DNA of 64,000 bases, taken from contig NZ_JBDZDS010000008.1 of assembly GCF_040045035.1 (NCBI RefSeq), positions 193,937-257,936 on the forward strand, read 5' to 3'. Made by a program: the position numbers and the translations under genes. Numbering within the stretch: the stretch's first letter is position 1; each line of letters starts with the position of its first letter. The notes beneath the pieces are model-generated. The model made no database searches. It was not told where the DNA came from and saw nothing but the letters and a program-made list of their open reading frames with translations. The DNA is from Pseudaminobacter sp040045035. GTDB lineage: Bacteria; Pseudomonadota; Alphaproteobacteria; Rhizobiales; Rhizobiaceae. This document shows, one piece after another, positions 1 to 8,006 of the stretch.

Positions 1-2
1 GG

Positions 3-815
3 CCGGGCGTTTCGGGCTTTTCGGTGGGCGAGAGGGTGGCCTATGGCTGCCCGCCGGTCGGCGCCTATAGCGAGCGGCGCAACATGTCGCCGGAATTACT
101 GGTGCGCCTGCCGGAGGACATTTCCGACGAGATCTCCGCCGGCGCGTTGCTGAAAGGTGTCGCGGCAAGCTTCCTGCTGCATGACGTGCAGCAGGTGCGG
201 CCCGGCAGCGTCGTGCTGGTCCACGCGGCGGCCGGTGGCATCGGGCAGATTCTCGTGCAATGGGCGCGGCATCTGGGCGCCACCGTCATCGCCACCGTCT
301 CCAACGACGACAAGGCGCGGCTGGTCGAGCGGCTCGGCGCCCATCATGTGATCGTCTACACCAGCGAGAACTTTTCGGATGCGGTGATGGAAATCACCGG
401 GGGCCGAGGGGCCGATGTCGTCTATGACGCGGTCGGCAACGACACCTTTGCCGGCTCGCTCGCCGCGCTTGGCGTGCGCGGCCATCTCGTCAGCTTCGGC
501 CAGGCTTCGGGTCCGGTCGGCAATTGGGACATCGGCCGATTCTCGTCCAAGTCGATCACCGTCTCGCGCCCCAACTACGGGCACTTCACCGACACGCAGG
601 ACAAGCTTGTGCCGCATGTGCACCGCTTCTTCTCGGCGCTGCGGCAGGGGATCGTGCGTATCGATACACCGCGACGCTATCCGCTCGCCCGGGCGGCGGA
701 CGCCCACCGCGACCTCGAATCCCGGCGCAGCATTGGCTCGCTCGTTTTGGTGCCGGCCTCTCCGCCAGCGCCAAACGCGGCCTCTTCACTGGGTTCTGTT
801 GCAACGACTGGATGA
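3..815 (+). CDS. NAD(P)H:quinone oxidoreductase (zeta-crystallin-like MDR), 5' end outside window
   Basis: The reading frame is open from the first bases, so the gene starts upstream of the window; 270 residues are present of the roughly 325 usual for the family. The Rossmann motif AAAGGIGQ lies about 75 residues in, followed by the typical quinone oxidoreductase block that ends in GRGADVVYDAVG. No zinc-binding cysteines are visible, which fits the zinc-free quinone reductase branch rather than alcohol dehydrogenases. The normal C-terminus of the family would be near GSLVLVP; here about 20 extra, low-complexity residues follow, and the last of them (GSVATTG) are encoded by a sequence resembling an IS6-type terminal repeat. 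I infer that the natural stop was replaced by IS-derived DNA. Its substrate is not known from sequence. Confidence 0.85.
   Translation, partial: PGVSGFSVGERVAYGCPPVGAYSERRNMSPELLVRLPEDISDEISAGALLKGVAASFLLHDVQQVRPGSVVLVHAAAGGIGQILVQWARHLGATVIATVSNDDKARLVERLGAHHVIVYTSENFSDAVMEITGGRGADVVYDAVGNDTFAGSLAALGVRGHLVSFGQASGPVGNWDIGRFSSKSITVSRPNYGHFTDTQDKLVPHVHRFFSALRQGIVRIDTPRRYPLARAADAHRDLESRRSIGSLVLVPASPPAPNAASSLGSVATTG
792..804 (+). repeat. IS6-family terminal-repeat-like sequence
   Basis: GGTTCTGTTGCAA matches the general form of IS6-family ends (IS26 and IS6100 start GGCNCTGTTGCAA). It sits inside the final codons of the quinone oxidoreductase. No matching second end or transposase follows within the next kilobase, so this is at most a leftover end; a 13-base match could also be chance. 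Confidence 0.35.
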
Positions 816-1446
816 GAGCGCAAAGAGGACCTGCTGCGAGGTCAATCACGCCGCGAGGATTTCAAACTGCTCGGCCAGGGATGGGCTCGAATTGAAGGCG
901 TATCTGGCCTGTCGCTTGCGCTTCAAGGGGTCGGAACAAGAACTGTTCCCAGCGACACGCGGCCCTTTTCAACCAAAAACAGCAACCTCCTTGTTAGTTG
1001 GTTCTGCCGTATATGTGGAACGGAGATGTCATGTCTGGATGGCGCCCGCTTGGCAATGTGATTTTGGATGCTGATCGAGCTTTGCAGTGGGGTGCAGTCA
1101 TGTCTCCGGCAGCATGATATGACCGCTGGCCCTGTAGTTGCGGCATGTTATGCAAGAAGTTTTCGAACCGTTTGCGTGTGATCGAGTGCGGCCTTCTGCC
1201 AGGCCTAGGTGCGGTCTAGCGGGCTGCTCCAATCCCCGGCTCGACCGGTTTGTCATCACATGATCGTTCACCCTCGCAAACGGAAAAATCGAAAGACATC
1301 GTCGTCTAATTAGCGGGCTGGCAATGCTCCGGCGGAGCGTTCGTTCCGATGCCAAAGGTGGCTCCTAATGTGACTGCGCCCAGCTATGGACGTTTCGCAC
1401 TCATGATGCTGTGATGCACGCGCGATCCAAGAAAGGGAGGTCAATC
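816..1446. other. 631-bp stretch without a recognisable gene
   Basis: No frame in this stretch gives a protein I recognise. A short hairpin (GGAACA-5 nt-TGTTCC) lies at 933-949. The last 15 bases hold the Shine-Dalgarno sequence of the following stress-protein gene. It looks like degenerate DNA at the junction between the quinone oxidoreductase and the denitrification-associated genes. Confidence 0.5.
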
Positions 1447-1866
1447 TTGTACAGTCATATTCTCATAACGACCGATGGTTCAGAACTTGCGCAGAGAGGC
1501 GTCGACCATGGACTAAAGCTTGCCAAGAGCCTCGCCAGCAAAGTCACAGTCCTGACCGTAACTGAGCCATACCCGTTGCAGAGCGCAGCCACTGTTGAAT
1601 CTTGGACCAGTGCCCAAAAAGAGCATGCCGACGCGGCGCTGGCTACGGCCGATGCCACCGCCTCTAAGATGGGCTTGAACGCCGAATTGGTTCAGACCAC
1701 CAACAGTTCCCCGGCCGAGGCGATCGTGGAGACGGCAAAGAAGCTTGGCAGCAGTCTGATCGTAATGGCCTCTCACGGGCGCCGAGGGGTCAGCAGACTG
1801 CTGCTTGGCAGTCAGACTGCGGAAGTCGTCCACTACTCAGCCATTCCAGTTCTCGTCGTGCGCTGA
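1447..1866 (+). CDS. universal stress protein, UspA family
   Basis: Single-domain Usp of 139 residues. It begins MYSHILITTDGS, the usual first beta-strand with the conserved Asp, and ends IPVLVVR. Near the C-terminus is SHG followed by nine residues and GS, the ATP-binding signature of the ATP-binding Usp branch (the first Gly of the motif is Ala here). I chose the TTG codon at 1447 because AAGGGAGG lies at 1433-1440, seven bases upstream, and because homologues start at exactly this residue. An upstream GTG at 1411 in the same frame would add 12 atypical residues. Its position just before DUF1858, CRP/FNR and pseudoazurin genes suggests a role in low-oxygen survival, as for Usp genes in other denitrifiers. 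Confidence 0.85.
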   Translation: MYSHILITTDGSELAQRGVDHGLKLAKSLASKVTVLTVTEPYPLQSAATVESWTSAQKEHADAALATADATASKMGLNAELVQTTNSSPAEAIVETAKKLGSSLIVMASHGRRGVSRLLLGSQTAEVVHYSAIPVLVVR

Positions 1867-1880
1867 CGCTTGCCTGTGGA

Positions 1881-1903
1881 GCCCTCTGAATAGGGGGCTT
1901 TCA
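1881..1903 (+). terminator. putative rho-independent terminator after the Usp gene
   Basis: GCCCTC, a 6-nt loop and GGGGGC (one G-U pair) form a stem 14 bases after the stop codon, followed by TTTC. The stem is short and the U tract weak. Confidence 0.45.
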
Positions 1904-2239
1904 TTGCCTCCTCGGCATTGCGCTCGCCGATCTTCCCGATGGCGATAAGCTGCTTGGCCATCGAGATGACGAACACGTGCTTCTGGTACACCGCGGAGCA
2001 GAGATATTCCTCGTTCATGAACTTTACAAAAAGCAGGTGGCGCGACGCGTAAGCTCGAACACCAGCAGGAAGCGCAGCTGATCGCAGCCGCGCAGCAACC
2101 GTGACGTTGCCAAAGACCGCCTGTGGCGAAAATGGGCGAGAGCGAAGCGGCGCCGCGCGATCGCTCGTCTGTTTGTCCGCGCGCAACAAAACGGCGCGCC
2201 TCTTGCTTCATCATCGGGCTTTATAAGCGGTGAGCTGCG
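1904..2239. other. 336-bp spacer, no confident gene
   Basis: A minus-strand frame is open through this interval but matches no family I know, and its composition does not distinguish it from the complement of non-coding DNA. The promoter of the downstream DUF1858 gene must lie here; no clear FNR-type palindrome was found. Confidence 0.4.
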
Positions 2240-2440
2240 ATGAAGTCACGTTTCGATCATGACATGACGATGGATACCATCATGCGCCGATGGCCCGGTA
2301 CGATCCGGGTCATCCTCGATCACGGCATGCTATGCGTCGGCTGCCCCATCGCCTCGTTTCACACAGTTTCCGACGCCGCCAGGGAGCACTCACTGGACGA
2401 AGACAAGCTGATTGACGACCTGACGAAGGAGATGAAGTGA
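2240..2440 (+). CDS. DUF1858 domain protein
   Basis: Small cytoplasmic protein of 66 residues that is essentially one DUF1858 domain. It has a CVGC motif (residues 32-35) after the typical DHGM turn, and the conserved SLDEDKLIDDL end. In the wider family the CxxC pair is found in proteins linked to hybrid-cluster proteins, nitrogen-oxide metabolism and redox stress; the biochemical role is not established. It is followed 10 bases later by the convergent end of a CRP/FNR regulator gene. The context (Usp, CRP/FNR, pseudoazurin, NnrS) supports a role in nitric oxide or microaerobic physiology. Confidence 0.85.
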   Translation: MKSRFDHDMTMDTIMRRWPGTIRVILDHGMLCVGCPIASFHTVSDAAREHSLDEDKLIDDLTKEMK

Positions 2441-2450
2441 ATGGGAAGGA

Positions 2451-3185
2451 TCAGCCCTTGTTGGTCTGACCTTCGGCGAGCGCGAACAGACGGTGCGGTT
2501 CGACCACGGTTACCTTCTGGCGGCCGCTCTTGACCAGACCTTTCTCTTCCCAGGCGGTAAGAAGCCGGCTAACCGTGTGCAGCGTCGTGCCGGTCATCTC
2601 GGCGATGTCCTGCCGCGAAATCGGGAAATCGATCAGTATGCCTTCGTCGGTTTTTCTGCCCGTCTGCTTGACGAGCCGAAGCAGGGCATGGGCGACGCGC
2701 TGTTCGACCTGCTCGGTGGCGAGCTCGACGACGCCTGCCTGCATTTCCTGAAGGCGAGCTCCGACCGTCTTGCGGGTGCCGGCGCCGAAGCTCGGAAAAG
2801 CCACGGCCATTTCCAGCCACAGATTGCCGGGCCAGGCCAGCACGACGCAATCGACGGCGGCGACCGCGCTGGCCGGATAGGTGGTGCGCCCGAGCGCATG
2901 CGCTATGCCCATCGGTTCGCCGGGGCTGATGTAGCGGACGATCACCTGCTGGCCATCGGGAGTCGTCTTCACGACGCGGACGTGGCCGTCCAGCAGCAGG
3001 AAAAAGGAATGTGCGTCACCTTCCTGCTCGAAAACCGCCTGGTCTTTGGCGATGCGCAGCGACCGCGCCTTTTGGAGTATGCCGTCCAGGTCGGCCGGAG
3101 CCAGTCCCTGGAATATCGGCAAGTCGGCAATCAACGAGCGATCGAGTCGGCTCAATTGTCCCTCCTGGTCGGCACGCGAACCCAC
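2451..3185 (-). CDS. CRP/FNR-family regulator, NnrR/DNR-like
   Basis: A 244-residue protein with an N-terminal cyclic-nucleotide-binding-like beta-roll (residues about 20-130, with FFLLLDGHVRVVK) and a C-terminal winged helix. The recognition region reads SRQDIAEMTGTTLHTVSRLL. The N-terminus lacks the cysteines that hold the iron-sulfur cluster of true FNR, which places it with the NnrR/DNR type that responds to nitric oxide. These proteins bind TTG-N8-CAA palindromes. The start is a GTG at 3185. It is transcribed divergently from the pseudoazurin gene, and a TTG-N8-CAA site lies in the shared 179-bp spacer, so control of pseudoazurin and itself is likely. An oxygen-responsive function cannot be excluded. 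Confidence 0.8.
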   Translation of the reverse strand: MGSRADQEGQLSRLDRSLIADLPIFQGLAPADLDGILQKARSLRIAKDQAVFEQEGDAHSFFLLLDGHVRVVKTTPDGQQVIVRYISPGEPMGIAHALGRTTYPASAVAAVDCVVLAWPGNLWLEMAVAFPSFGAGTRKTVGARLQEMQAGVVELATEQVEQRVAHALLRLVKQTGRKTDEGILIDFPISRQDIAEMTGTTLHTVSRLLTAWEEKGLVKSGRQKVTVVEPHRLFALAEGQTNKG

Positions 3186-3278
3186 TGCGCGAATTCATGG
3201 ACCGCTGTCGAGCGCCAGAATGTCACAGGCCGGCGGACGGCGGCAAGCGGTGCAGAATTCCTGAAATTCCGGTCAAGT

Positions 3279-3292
3279 TTGCGGTGGATCAA
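3279..3292. promoter_or_regulatory. FNR/NnrR-type operator
   Basis: TTGCGGTGGATCAA fits the TTG-N8-CAA core of FNR/NnrR boxes, with a perfect right half (ATCAA). It lies 73-86 bases upstream of the pseudoazurin start and about 94 bases upstream of the divergent regulator gene, so it could serve both. Confidence 0.6.
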
Positions 3293-3364
3293 AGTTCTTG
3301 GCGCGGTCGCGCTCTAGAGAAGGCCGACGGCTGGAGCCGTGATGCAAGGACAAAGGAAAAGACG

Positions 3365-3808
3365 ATGAAACATGCAGTTGCGATTGCGGCCACCTTCGCG
3401 GCCGTCCTCCTGGCCGGCGCCGCCCAGGCCGCCGATCACCAGATCCAGATGCTGAACAAGGGCGAGAAGGGGTCCATGGTGTTCCAGCCCGATTTCATCG
3501 TTGCAGAACCCGGCGATACGGTTACCTTCGTGCCGACCGACAAGTCCCATGATGCCGAGAGCATCATGGACATGATCCCCGAGGGGGCGATGCCTTTCAA
3601 GGGCAAGATGAGCGAGCAGATCACCGTCACGCTCGACAAGGAAGGGGTCTACGGCGTCAAATGTACGCCGCACTACGGCATGGGCATGGTGGCGCTGATC
3701 GTGGTGGGCAAGCCGACCAACCTCGAACAGGCCAAGGCGGTCAAGCAGACGGGCAAGGCCAAGAAGGTGTTCGAGGAGCTTCTGGCGCAGGTGCCCGCGG
3801 GCGAGTGA
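3365..3808 (+). CDS. pseudoazurin (periplasmic blue copper protein)
   Basis: A 147-residue precursor with a signal peptide of about 21 residues ending AAQAA/DHQ. The mature protein is a single cupredoxin fold with all four type-1 copper ligands: His in DKSHDAES, then Cys, His and Met in KCTPHYGMGM. Pseudoazurin is the soluble electron carrier from the cytochrome bc1 branch to copper nitrite reductase, and in some organisms to N2O reductase. A three-domain NirK is encoded 43 kb away in the same window and is a likely partner, although that enzyme carries its own extra cupredoxin. The ATG at 3365 was chosen because it gives the signal peptide; longer in-frame starts would destroy it. An FNR-type box lies upstream. 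Confidence 0.92.
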   Translation: MKHAVAIAATFAAVLLAGAAQAADHQIQMLNKGEKGSMVFQPDFIVAEPGDTVTFVPTDKSHDAESIMDMIPEGAMPFKGKMSEQITVTLDKEGVYGVKCTPHYGMGMVALIVVGKPTNLEQAKAVKQTGKAKKVFEELLAQVPAGE

Positions 3809-3893
3809 GCCTTGGCGGTCAGGCCAATCAGGTCTCCAGAACTGGCCGGGTGGACAGGCTCTGCCCGGCCTTTGCTTTTGAAAGGAGTGCATC

Positions 3894-5098
3894 ATGGCCA
3901 TTCCTCACGTGCGGCCTGGCAATTATCCCGCAGTTCTGTCCTTTGGGTTTCGCCCTTCTTCCTGCTTGGCTCGCTCTATGCTGGCCTCACCGTCCTGATG
4001 TGGCTGCCGATGTTTTACGGGCGACTGGAGACAGCCAGCGTCTTTGCGCCTGTCGACTGGCACGTCCACGAGATGATCTTCGGCTATGTCGCGGCCATCG
4101 TCACCGGGTTTTTACTCACAGCCATTCCCAACTGGACCGGCCGGCTGCCAGTCCAGGGCCTGCCGTTGGCGGCATTGGCGTTGCTCTGGCTGGCTGGCCG
4201 CTTTGCGGTGTTCTTCTCGGCCGACATCGGCTGGCTGGCAGCTGCGGTTATCGACAGCGCTTTTCTGCTCGCGGTCGCCGTGGCGGCAGCCGTCGAAATC
4301 GTCGCCGGCCGCAACTGGCGCAACCTCAAGGTCCTGGTGCCGGTCGGCGTTCTCTTCGTCGCCAATATCGTTTTCCATCTGGAGGCGCACCTAGAGGGCG
4401 AAACGGACATTGCGCGCAGGCTCGGCGTTGGCGCGACCGTGCTGCTGATCATGATCATTGGCGGACGCATCATCCCGAGCTTCACCCGCAACTGGCTGAT
4501 GCGCGAATATCCCGGGCGGCTTCCAGTGCCGTTCAACCGCTTCGATGCCGCGACGATTGTCTGCTCGGCGCTCGCGCTTGTGGCATGGACCTGCTTTCCT
4601 GACCACGCGGCGAGCGGGCTCATGCTGCTGGGGGCAGGGGGGCTCAACATTGCGAGGCTTTGCCGCTGGGCCGGCGATCGTACCTGGCGCGATCCGCTGG
4701 TGCTCATCCTGCACGTTGCCTATGCCTTCGTACCGGCCGGGCTCCTGCTGGCCGGGCTTGCCTCCCTTCTGCCCGAAGTCGTGCCGCCGGCAGCAGGTCT
4801 GCATGCCCTCGGCGCGGGCGCGATCGGGACCATGACGCTGGCGGTGATGGCGCGGGCGACGCTCGGGCATACGGGGCGCGAACTGCACGCCAGCAATGCG
4901 ACTTGCCTGGTCTTTTCAGCTGTCGTTGTATCGGCCCTGCTGCGCGTGGCCTATGCCTTCATTCCCGCCGTTACGGTCTTGCTGCATGTTTCGGCCGCAG
5001 CCTGGACGCTGGCCTTCCTCGGCTTTGCGGCGCTTTACGGCGGCATGCTCTTGCGTCCGCGCCTGCGGTCTCGCCAGCCCAACCCTGCGCCGTCTTGA
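3894..5098 (+). pseudogene. nnrS: NnrS family membrane protein, apparent 1-base frameshift near codon 21
   Basis: NnrS proteins are haem- and copper-containing membrane proteins with about 12 segments, tied to nitric oxide resistance. The ATG at 3894 has a strong AAAGGAG sequence six bases upstream and encodes MAIPHVRPGNYPAVLSFGFRP, the expected start of the family. At 3954-3955 the codon for Pro lacks its third base, and the homologous continuation FFLLGSLYAG is in another frame that runs uninterrupted to 5098 (HVHEMIFGY, GGRIIPSFTRNW and ARATLGHTGREL motifs present). So all of the protein is encoded, in two frames. This is either a recent inactivating deletion or a sequencing error; everything after the shift is intact, which suggests it is very recent or an artefact. 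It lies 85 bases after pseudoazurin. Confidence 0.82.
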
Positions 5099-5352
5099 TG
5101 ACGTACCAGTTGTCGCATTTGCAGAACAAGAAAGGCCCGGATCTCCCACAGGGTGCTGTGGCATTGTTTGAGGCCGGGCGTCCGGAAAGCTCGGTATAAC
5201 GATTTCAAGCAGCCTGCGCAGCTGCGGCCGTCCACTGGTCCGTCGCACTGAGACGATGATCGCGGCCTTCCTTTCATCACCGTGCCAAACCCGCCTTCGC
5301 GGAGATTGTGGTACTAATGGCCCACGTCTGATCATCTTCATTCAGCGCTAAT

Positions 5353-5756
5353 GGTGGCGTCGCCTTAACCGGCTCAAGGGCCAAGGGATGGCACCGCGAG
5401 TTATGGTGACCGACAAACTTCGCTCTTACAACGCCGCGAAGGCTGAGTTGATGCCAGGAGTCGAGCATCGGTCGCATAAGGGCCTGAACAACCGAGCCCA
5501 GAATCCTCCTCTGCGCCGACGAGAGCGACGCATGATGCGCTTCAAGTCGACGCGGCAGTGCCAGCGTTTCGTCTCAACTCATGGACAGATTGCCAATCTC
5601 TTCCACCTTCATCGCAAACATCTGACCGCCGCGAAACACCGGCAGCCGCGAGTTCATGCCATCACGGTCTGGCGCGAAATCGCCTGCTCGATCACTGCCT
5701 GAAATTCGGCATACGACTGCTTACCGCGGACTGTGACAAGTTAAGGCGACGCCACC
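5353..5756. repeat. 17-bp perfect inverted repeats flanking an IS6 remnant
   Basis: GGTGGCGTCGCCTTAAC at 5353-5369 is repeated as its exact reverse complement at 5740-5756. The repeats bound the transposase fragment very tightly: the left copy overlaps the point where transposase homology begins, and the right copy lies 38 bases after its stop. They do not resemble IS6 ends. Confidence 0.8.
5358..5702 (+). pseudogene. IS6-family transposase, C-terminal fragment
   Basis: The frame encodes RLNRLKGQG, then VTDKLRSYNAAK, then NNRAQN followed by RRRERRMMRFKS, and ends WREIACSITA. These are the second half of the IS6/IS26 DDE domain, including the TDKLRSY and the N(R)AE-type motifs. The Glu of the DDE triad (NRAEN) is Gln here. 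The N-terminal half and both IS6 ends are missing, so it cannot transpose. It marks the right edge of the Usp-pseudoazurin-NnrS group. Confidence 0.85.
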
Positions 5757-5782
5757 GCGCCGATTCCTGTCAGGCTATTCTG

Positions 5783-6700
5783 TCAGGCCTGGCCTGCAGC
5801 CGCCTCGCGTATGGTCTTGAGCAGGATCGAGAAGGCGGGAGAGGGGGCGGTGTCGGTGCGCATGGTCAGTCCGACGGGGCCGCTGGTCTCGCTCGTGTCG
5901 ACGGGCAGCGTGGCGAGCGTGCCGGCCTTCAGGTCGGCGGCGACGACGCCGGCGGAGATGATCCACACCGCATCGCTCTGCCGCAGGAAGGCGCGGCCGA
6001 AGGAATCCGACACCGTCTCGATCTCGGTCGGGATTGTAGCCACGCCGTTGGTGATGAAAAAGCGCTCGACGAAGGGCCGGATGATGGAGCCGCGGGTCGG
6101 CATCAGCACCGGGTATTCGCTCAGCCGCTCGAACACGTCCTGGTCGCCCTTGAGCAGCGGATGTCCGGCCCGCACCACGAACACCACCCGTTCGGAATAA
6201 AGATGCTCGAAGAAGAAGCCGGTCATCTTGTCGGGCGCCGCGAGGCGGCCGACGACGAGGTCTAGCTCGCCGAGCCGCAATTGCTCGAGCAGAACGGCGT
6301 TCTCGCCGGTGACGATCTTGATGGTGGCGCCGGTGTCCTCCTTCAGGAACAGGCTCATGGCGCGCGGCATGATGTGGGCCGAAACCGTGGGCAGCGCGCC
6401 GATGCGGATCGGCGGCCCGCCCTCGGCGCCGGAATTGGCGACCGAGTCGATGCCCTGCCGGAGCGCGGTGATTGCCATGCCGGCATGCTGCATGAAGATC
6501 TCGCCCGATCGGGTGATGCGAATGCCGCGCCCGTCGCGCTCCAGTACCGCGACGCCCAGCGCCTCTTCCAGCTCGCGGATGGTCTTGGTCACCGCCGGCT
6601 GGCTGACATTGAGGATGGCGGCCGCCTTGACCACGCTCTTCTGGCGCGCGACTTCAAGGAAGGTCTGGAGGTGGCGGAACCTGACGCGGCTTTCGATCAT
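5783..6700 (-). CDS. pcaQ: LysR-type regulator PcaQ
   Basis: A 305-residue LysR protein with an N-terminal winged helix (HLQTFLEVARQKSVVKAA, residues 9-26) and a substrate-binding domain. It is divergent from pcaD with 93 bp between them, which is the arrangement in Agrobacterium and Sinorhizobium, where PcaQ activates pcaDCHGB in response to the pathway intermediate beta-carboxymuconate or gamma-carboxymuconolactone. The spacer contains an exact copy of the PcaQ box. Sequence, position and operator agree. Confidence 0.92.
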   Translation of the reverse strand: MIESRVRFRHLQTFLEVARQKSVVKAAAILNVSQPAVTKTIRELEEALGVAVLERDGRGIRITRSGEIFMQHAGMAITALRQGIDSVANSGAEGGPPIRIGALPTVSAHIMPRAMSLFLKEDTGATIKIVTGENAVLLEQLRLGELDLVVGRLAAPDKMTGFFFEHLYSERVVFVVRAGHPLLKGDQDVFERLSEYPVLMPTRGSIIRPFVERFFITNGVATIPTEIETVSDSFGRAFLRQSDAVWIISAGVVAADLKAGTLATLPVDTSETSGPVGLTMRTDTAPSPAFSILLKTIREAAAGQA

Positions 6701-6708
6701 GGATTTTC

Positions 6709-6724
6709 ATAACCCATGGGTTAA
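6709..6724. promoter_or_regulatory. PcaQ operator
   Basis: ATAACC-CATG-GGTTAA is identical to the ATAACC-N4-GGTTAA element described for PcaQ upstream of pcaD in Sinorhizobium. It starts nine bases from the pcaQ start codon and ends 70 bases before pcaD. Confidence 0.88.
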
Positions 6725-6793
6725 GAGAATGCCACAAAATATCATTTTACCAAACCAAATAACTAATCCACTGTCGCGCCGAGGAGAAACGCA

Positions 6794-7606
6794 GTGCAAT
6801 TCATCGACATTGGCGGCGTCACGCTGCACTACCAGCTGATCGGCGGCCCGGCGGACAAGCCGGTTATCGTCTTTGTCAATTCCCTCGGCACAGACTTCCG
6901 CATCTGGCGCGACGTGATCGTCCGTCTCGCCGGCGATTTTCCCATCGTGACTTACGACAAGCGCGGCCACGGCCTGTCGGACGTGGGCGCGGCGCCCTAT
7001 GCGATGGAGGATCATGTCGGCGATCTGGAAGCGCTGCTCGATCATCTCAATGTAAAGAGCGCGATCGTTTGCGGGCTGTCGGTCGGCGGGCTCGTCGCGC
7101 AGGGCCTCTTTGCCAGGCGGCCCGATCTCGTTCGCGCGCTCATCCTGTGCGACACCGCCCACAAGATTGGCACCGCCGAGATGTGGAATGCGCGCATTGC
7201 CACCATCGAGGCCGAGGGCATCGAGCCGCTGGCCGATCCGGTGCTCGAGCGCTGGTTCACGCCGGCCTTCCATCACGACCGCGCTATCGAGCTTGCCGGC
7301 TATCGCAACATGCTGGTGCGCCAGCCGGCGGCCGGTTACGCCGGCACTTGCGCCGCGCTGCGCGACGCCGACTACACCGAAGCGGCCAAGAGCATTTCCG
7401 TGCCGACGCTTTGCATCGCAGGCGACCAGGACGGCTCGACGCCGCCGGAGGTGGTGCGGGGCACCGCCGAGCTCATCGCAGGTTCACGCTTCGAAATCAT
7501 CGCGCATTGCGGGCACATTCCCTGCGTCGAGCAGCCGGTGGCGTTGCTCGAACTCATCCGCAACTTCCTTGCCGACATTCTTTCCGGAGAGACACATCAT
7601 GGGTGA
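6794..7606 (+). CDS. pcaD: 3-oxoadipate enol-lactone hydrolase
   Basis: Alpha/beta hydrolase of 270 residues that opens beta-ketoadipate enol-lactone to beta-ketoadipate. The nucleophile elbow is CGLSVGG (about residues 94-100), and the catalytic His is in the GHIP motif near the C-terminus. The start is a GTG with GAGGAG eight bases upstream, giving MQFIDIGG as in homologues. It is the first gene of the pcaDCHGB operon and overlaps pcaC by 8 bp, so translation is likely coupled. Confidence 0.93.
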   Translation: MQFIDIGGVTLHYQLIGGPADKPVIVFVNSLGTDFRIWRDVIVRLAGDFPIVTYDKRGHGLSDVGAAPYAMEDHVGDLEALLDHLNVKSAIVCGLSVGGLVAQGLFARRPDLVRALILCDTAHKIGTAEMWNARIATIEAEGIEPLADPVLERWFTPAFHHDRAIELAGYRNMLVRQPAAGYAGTCAALRDADYTEAAKSISVPTLCIAGDQDGSTPPEVVRGTAELIAGSRFEIIAHCGHIPCVEQPVALLELIRNFLADILSGETHHG

Positions 7607-8006
7607 ACTGGCTCAACACTCGAGCAGGTATCGAGAGGGGCTTGCCGTCAGGCGCTCGGTGCTTGGCGATACCCACGTCGACCGGGCCGAAAAGGCTTCC
7701 ACCGACTTCGACCGCCCCTTCCAGGAATTGATCACCGAGACCGCCTGGGGCAACGTCTGGGCGCGTCCGGGCTGGACCAAGCGCGAGCGCTCGATGGTGA
7801 CGCTGGCGCTGCTCGCGGCCCTCGGCCACGACGAGGAAGTGGCCATGCATGTGCGCGCCACGGCCAACACGGGCGCCACGCGTGAGGACATCTGCGAGGC
7901 GTTCCTGCACGTTGCCGTCTATGCCGGCGTGCCGGCGGCCAACCAGGCGATCAAGATCGCCAAGCAGGTATTCGCCGAAATGGACGCGGAAAGTGGGGCA
8001 AAATGA
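7599..8006 (+). CDS. pcaC: 4-carboxymuconolactone decarboxylase
   Basis: A 135-residue CMD/AhpD-fold protein that decarboxylates gamma-carboxymuconolactone to beta-ketoadipate enol-lactone. It has the family core (ETAWGNVWARPG, TLALLAALG and REDICEAFLHVAVYAG). The ATG lies inside the end of pcaD with a GGAGAG sequence upstream, and the stop overlaps the pcaH start (ATGA). In some bacteria PcaC is fused to PcaD; here they are separate. Confidence 0.93.
   Translation: MGELAQHSSRYREGLAVRRSVLGDTHVDRAEKASTDFDRPFQELITETAWGNVWARPGWTKRERSMVTLALLAALGHDEEVAMHVRATANTGATREDICEAFLHVAVYAGVPAANQAIKIAKQVFAEMDAESGAK

Noticed and set aside
3812..3893. In-frame upstream start for the NnrS gene giving an N-terminal extension
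   Set aside because: The extension is not membrane-protein-like, and the true start with a strong Shine-Dalgarno sequence and family-like residues is in another frame at 3894; a frameshift explains the data better.
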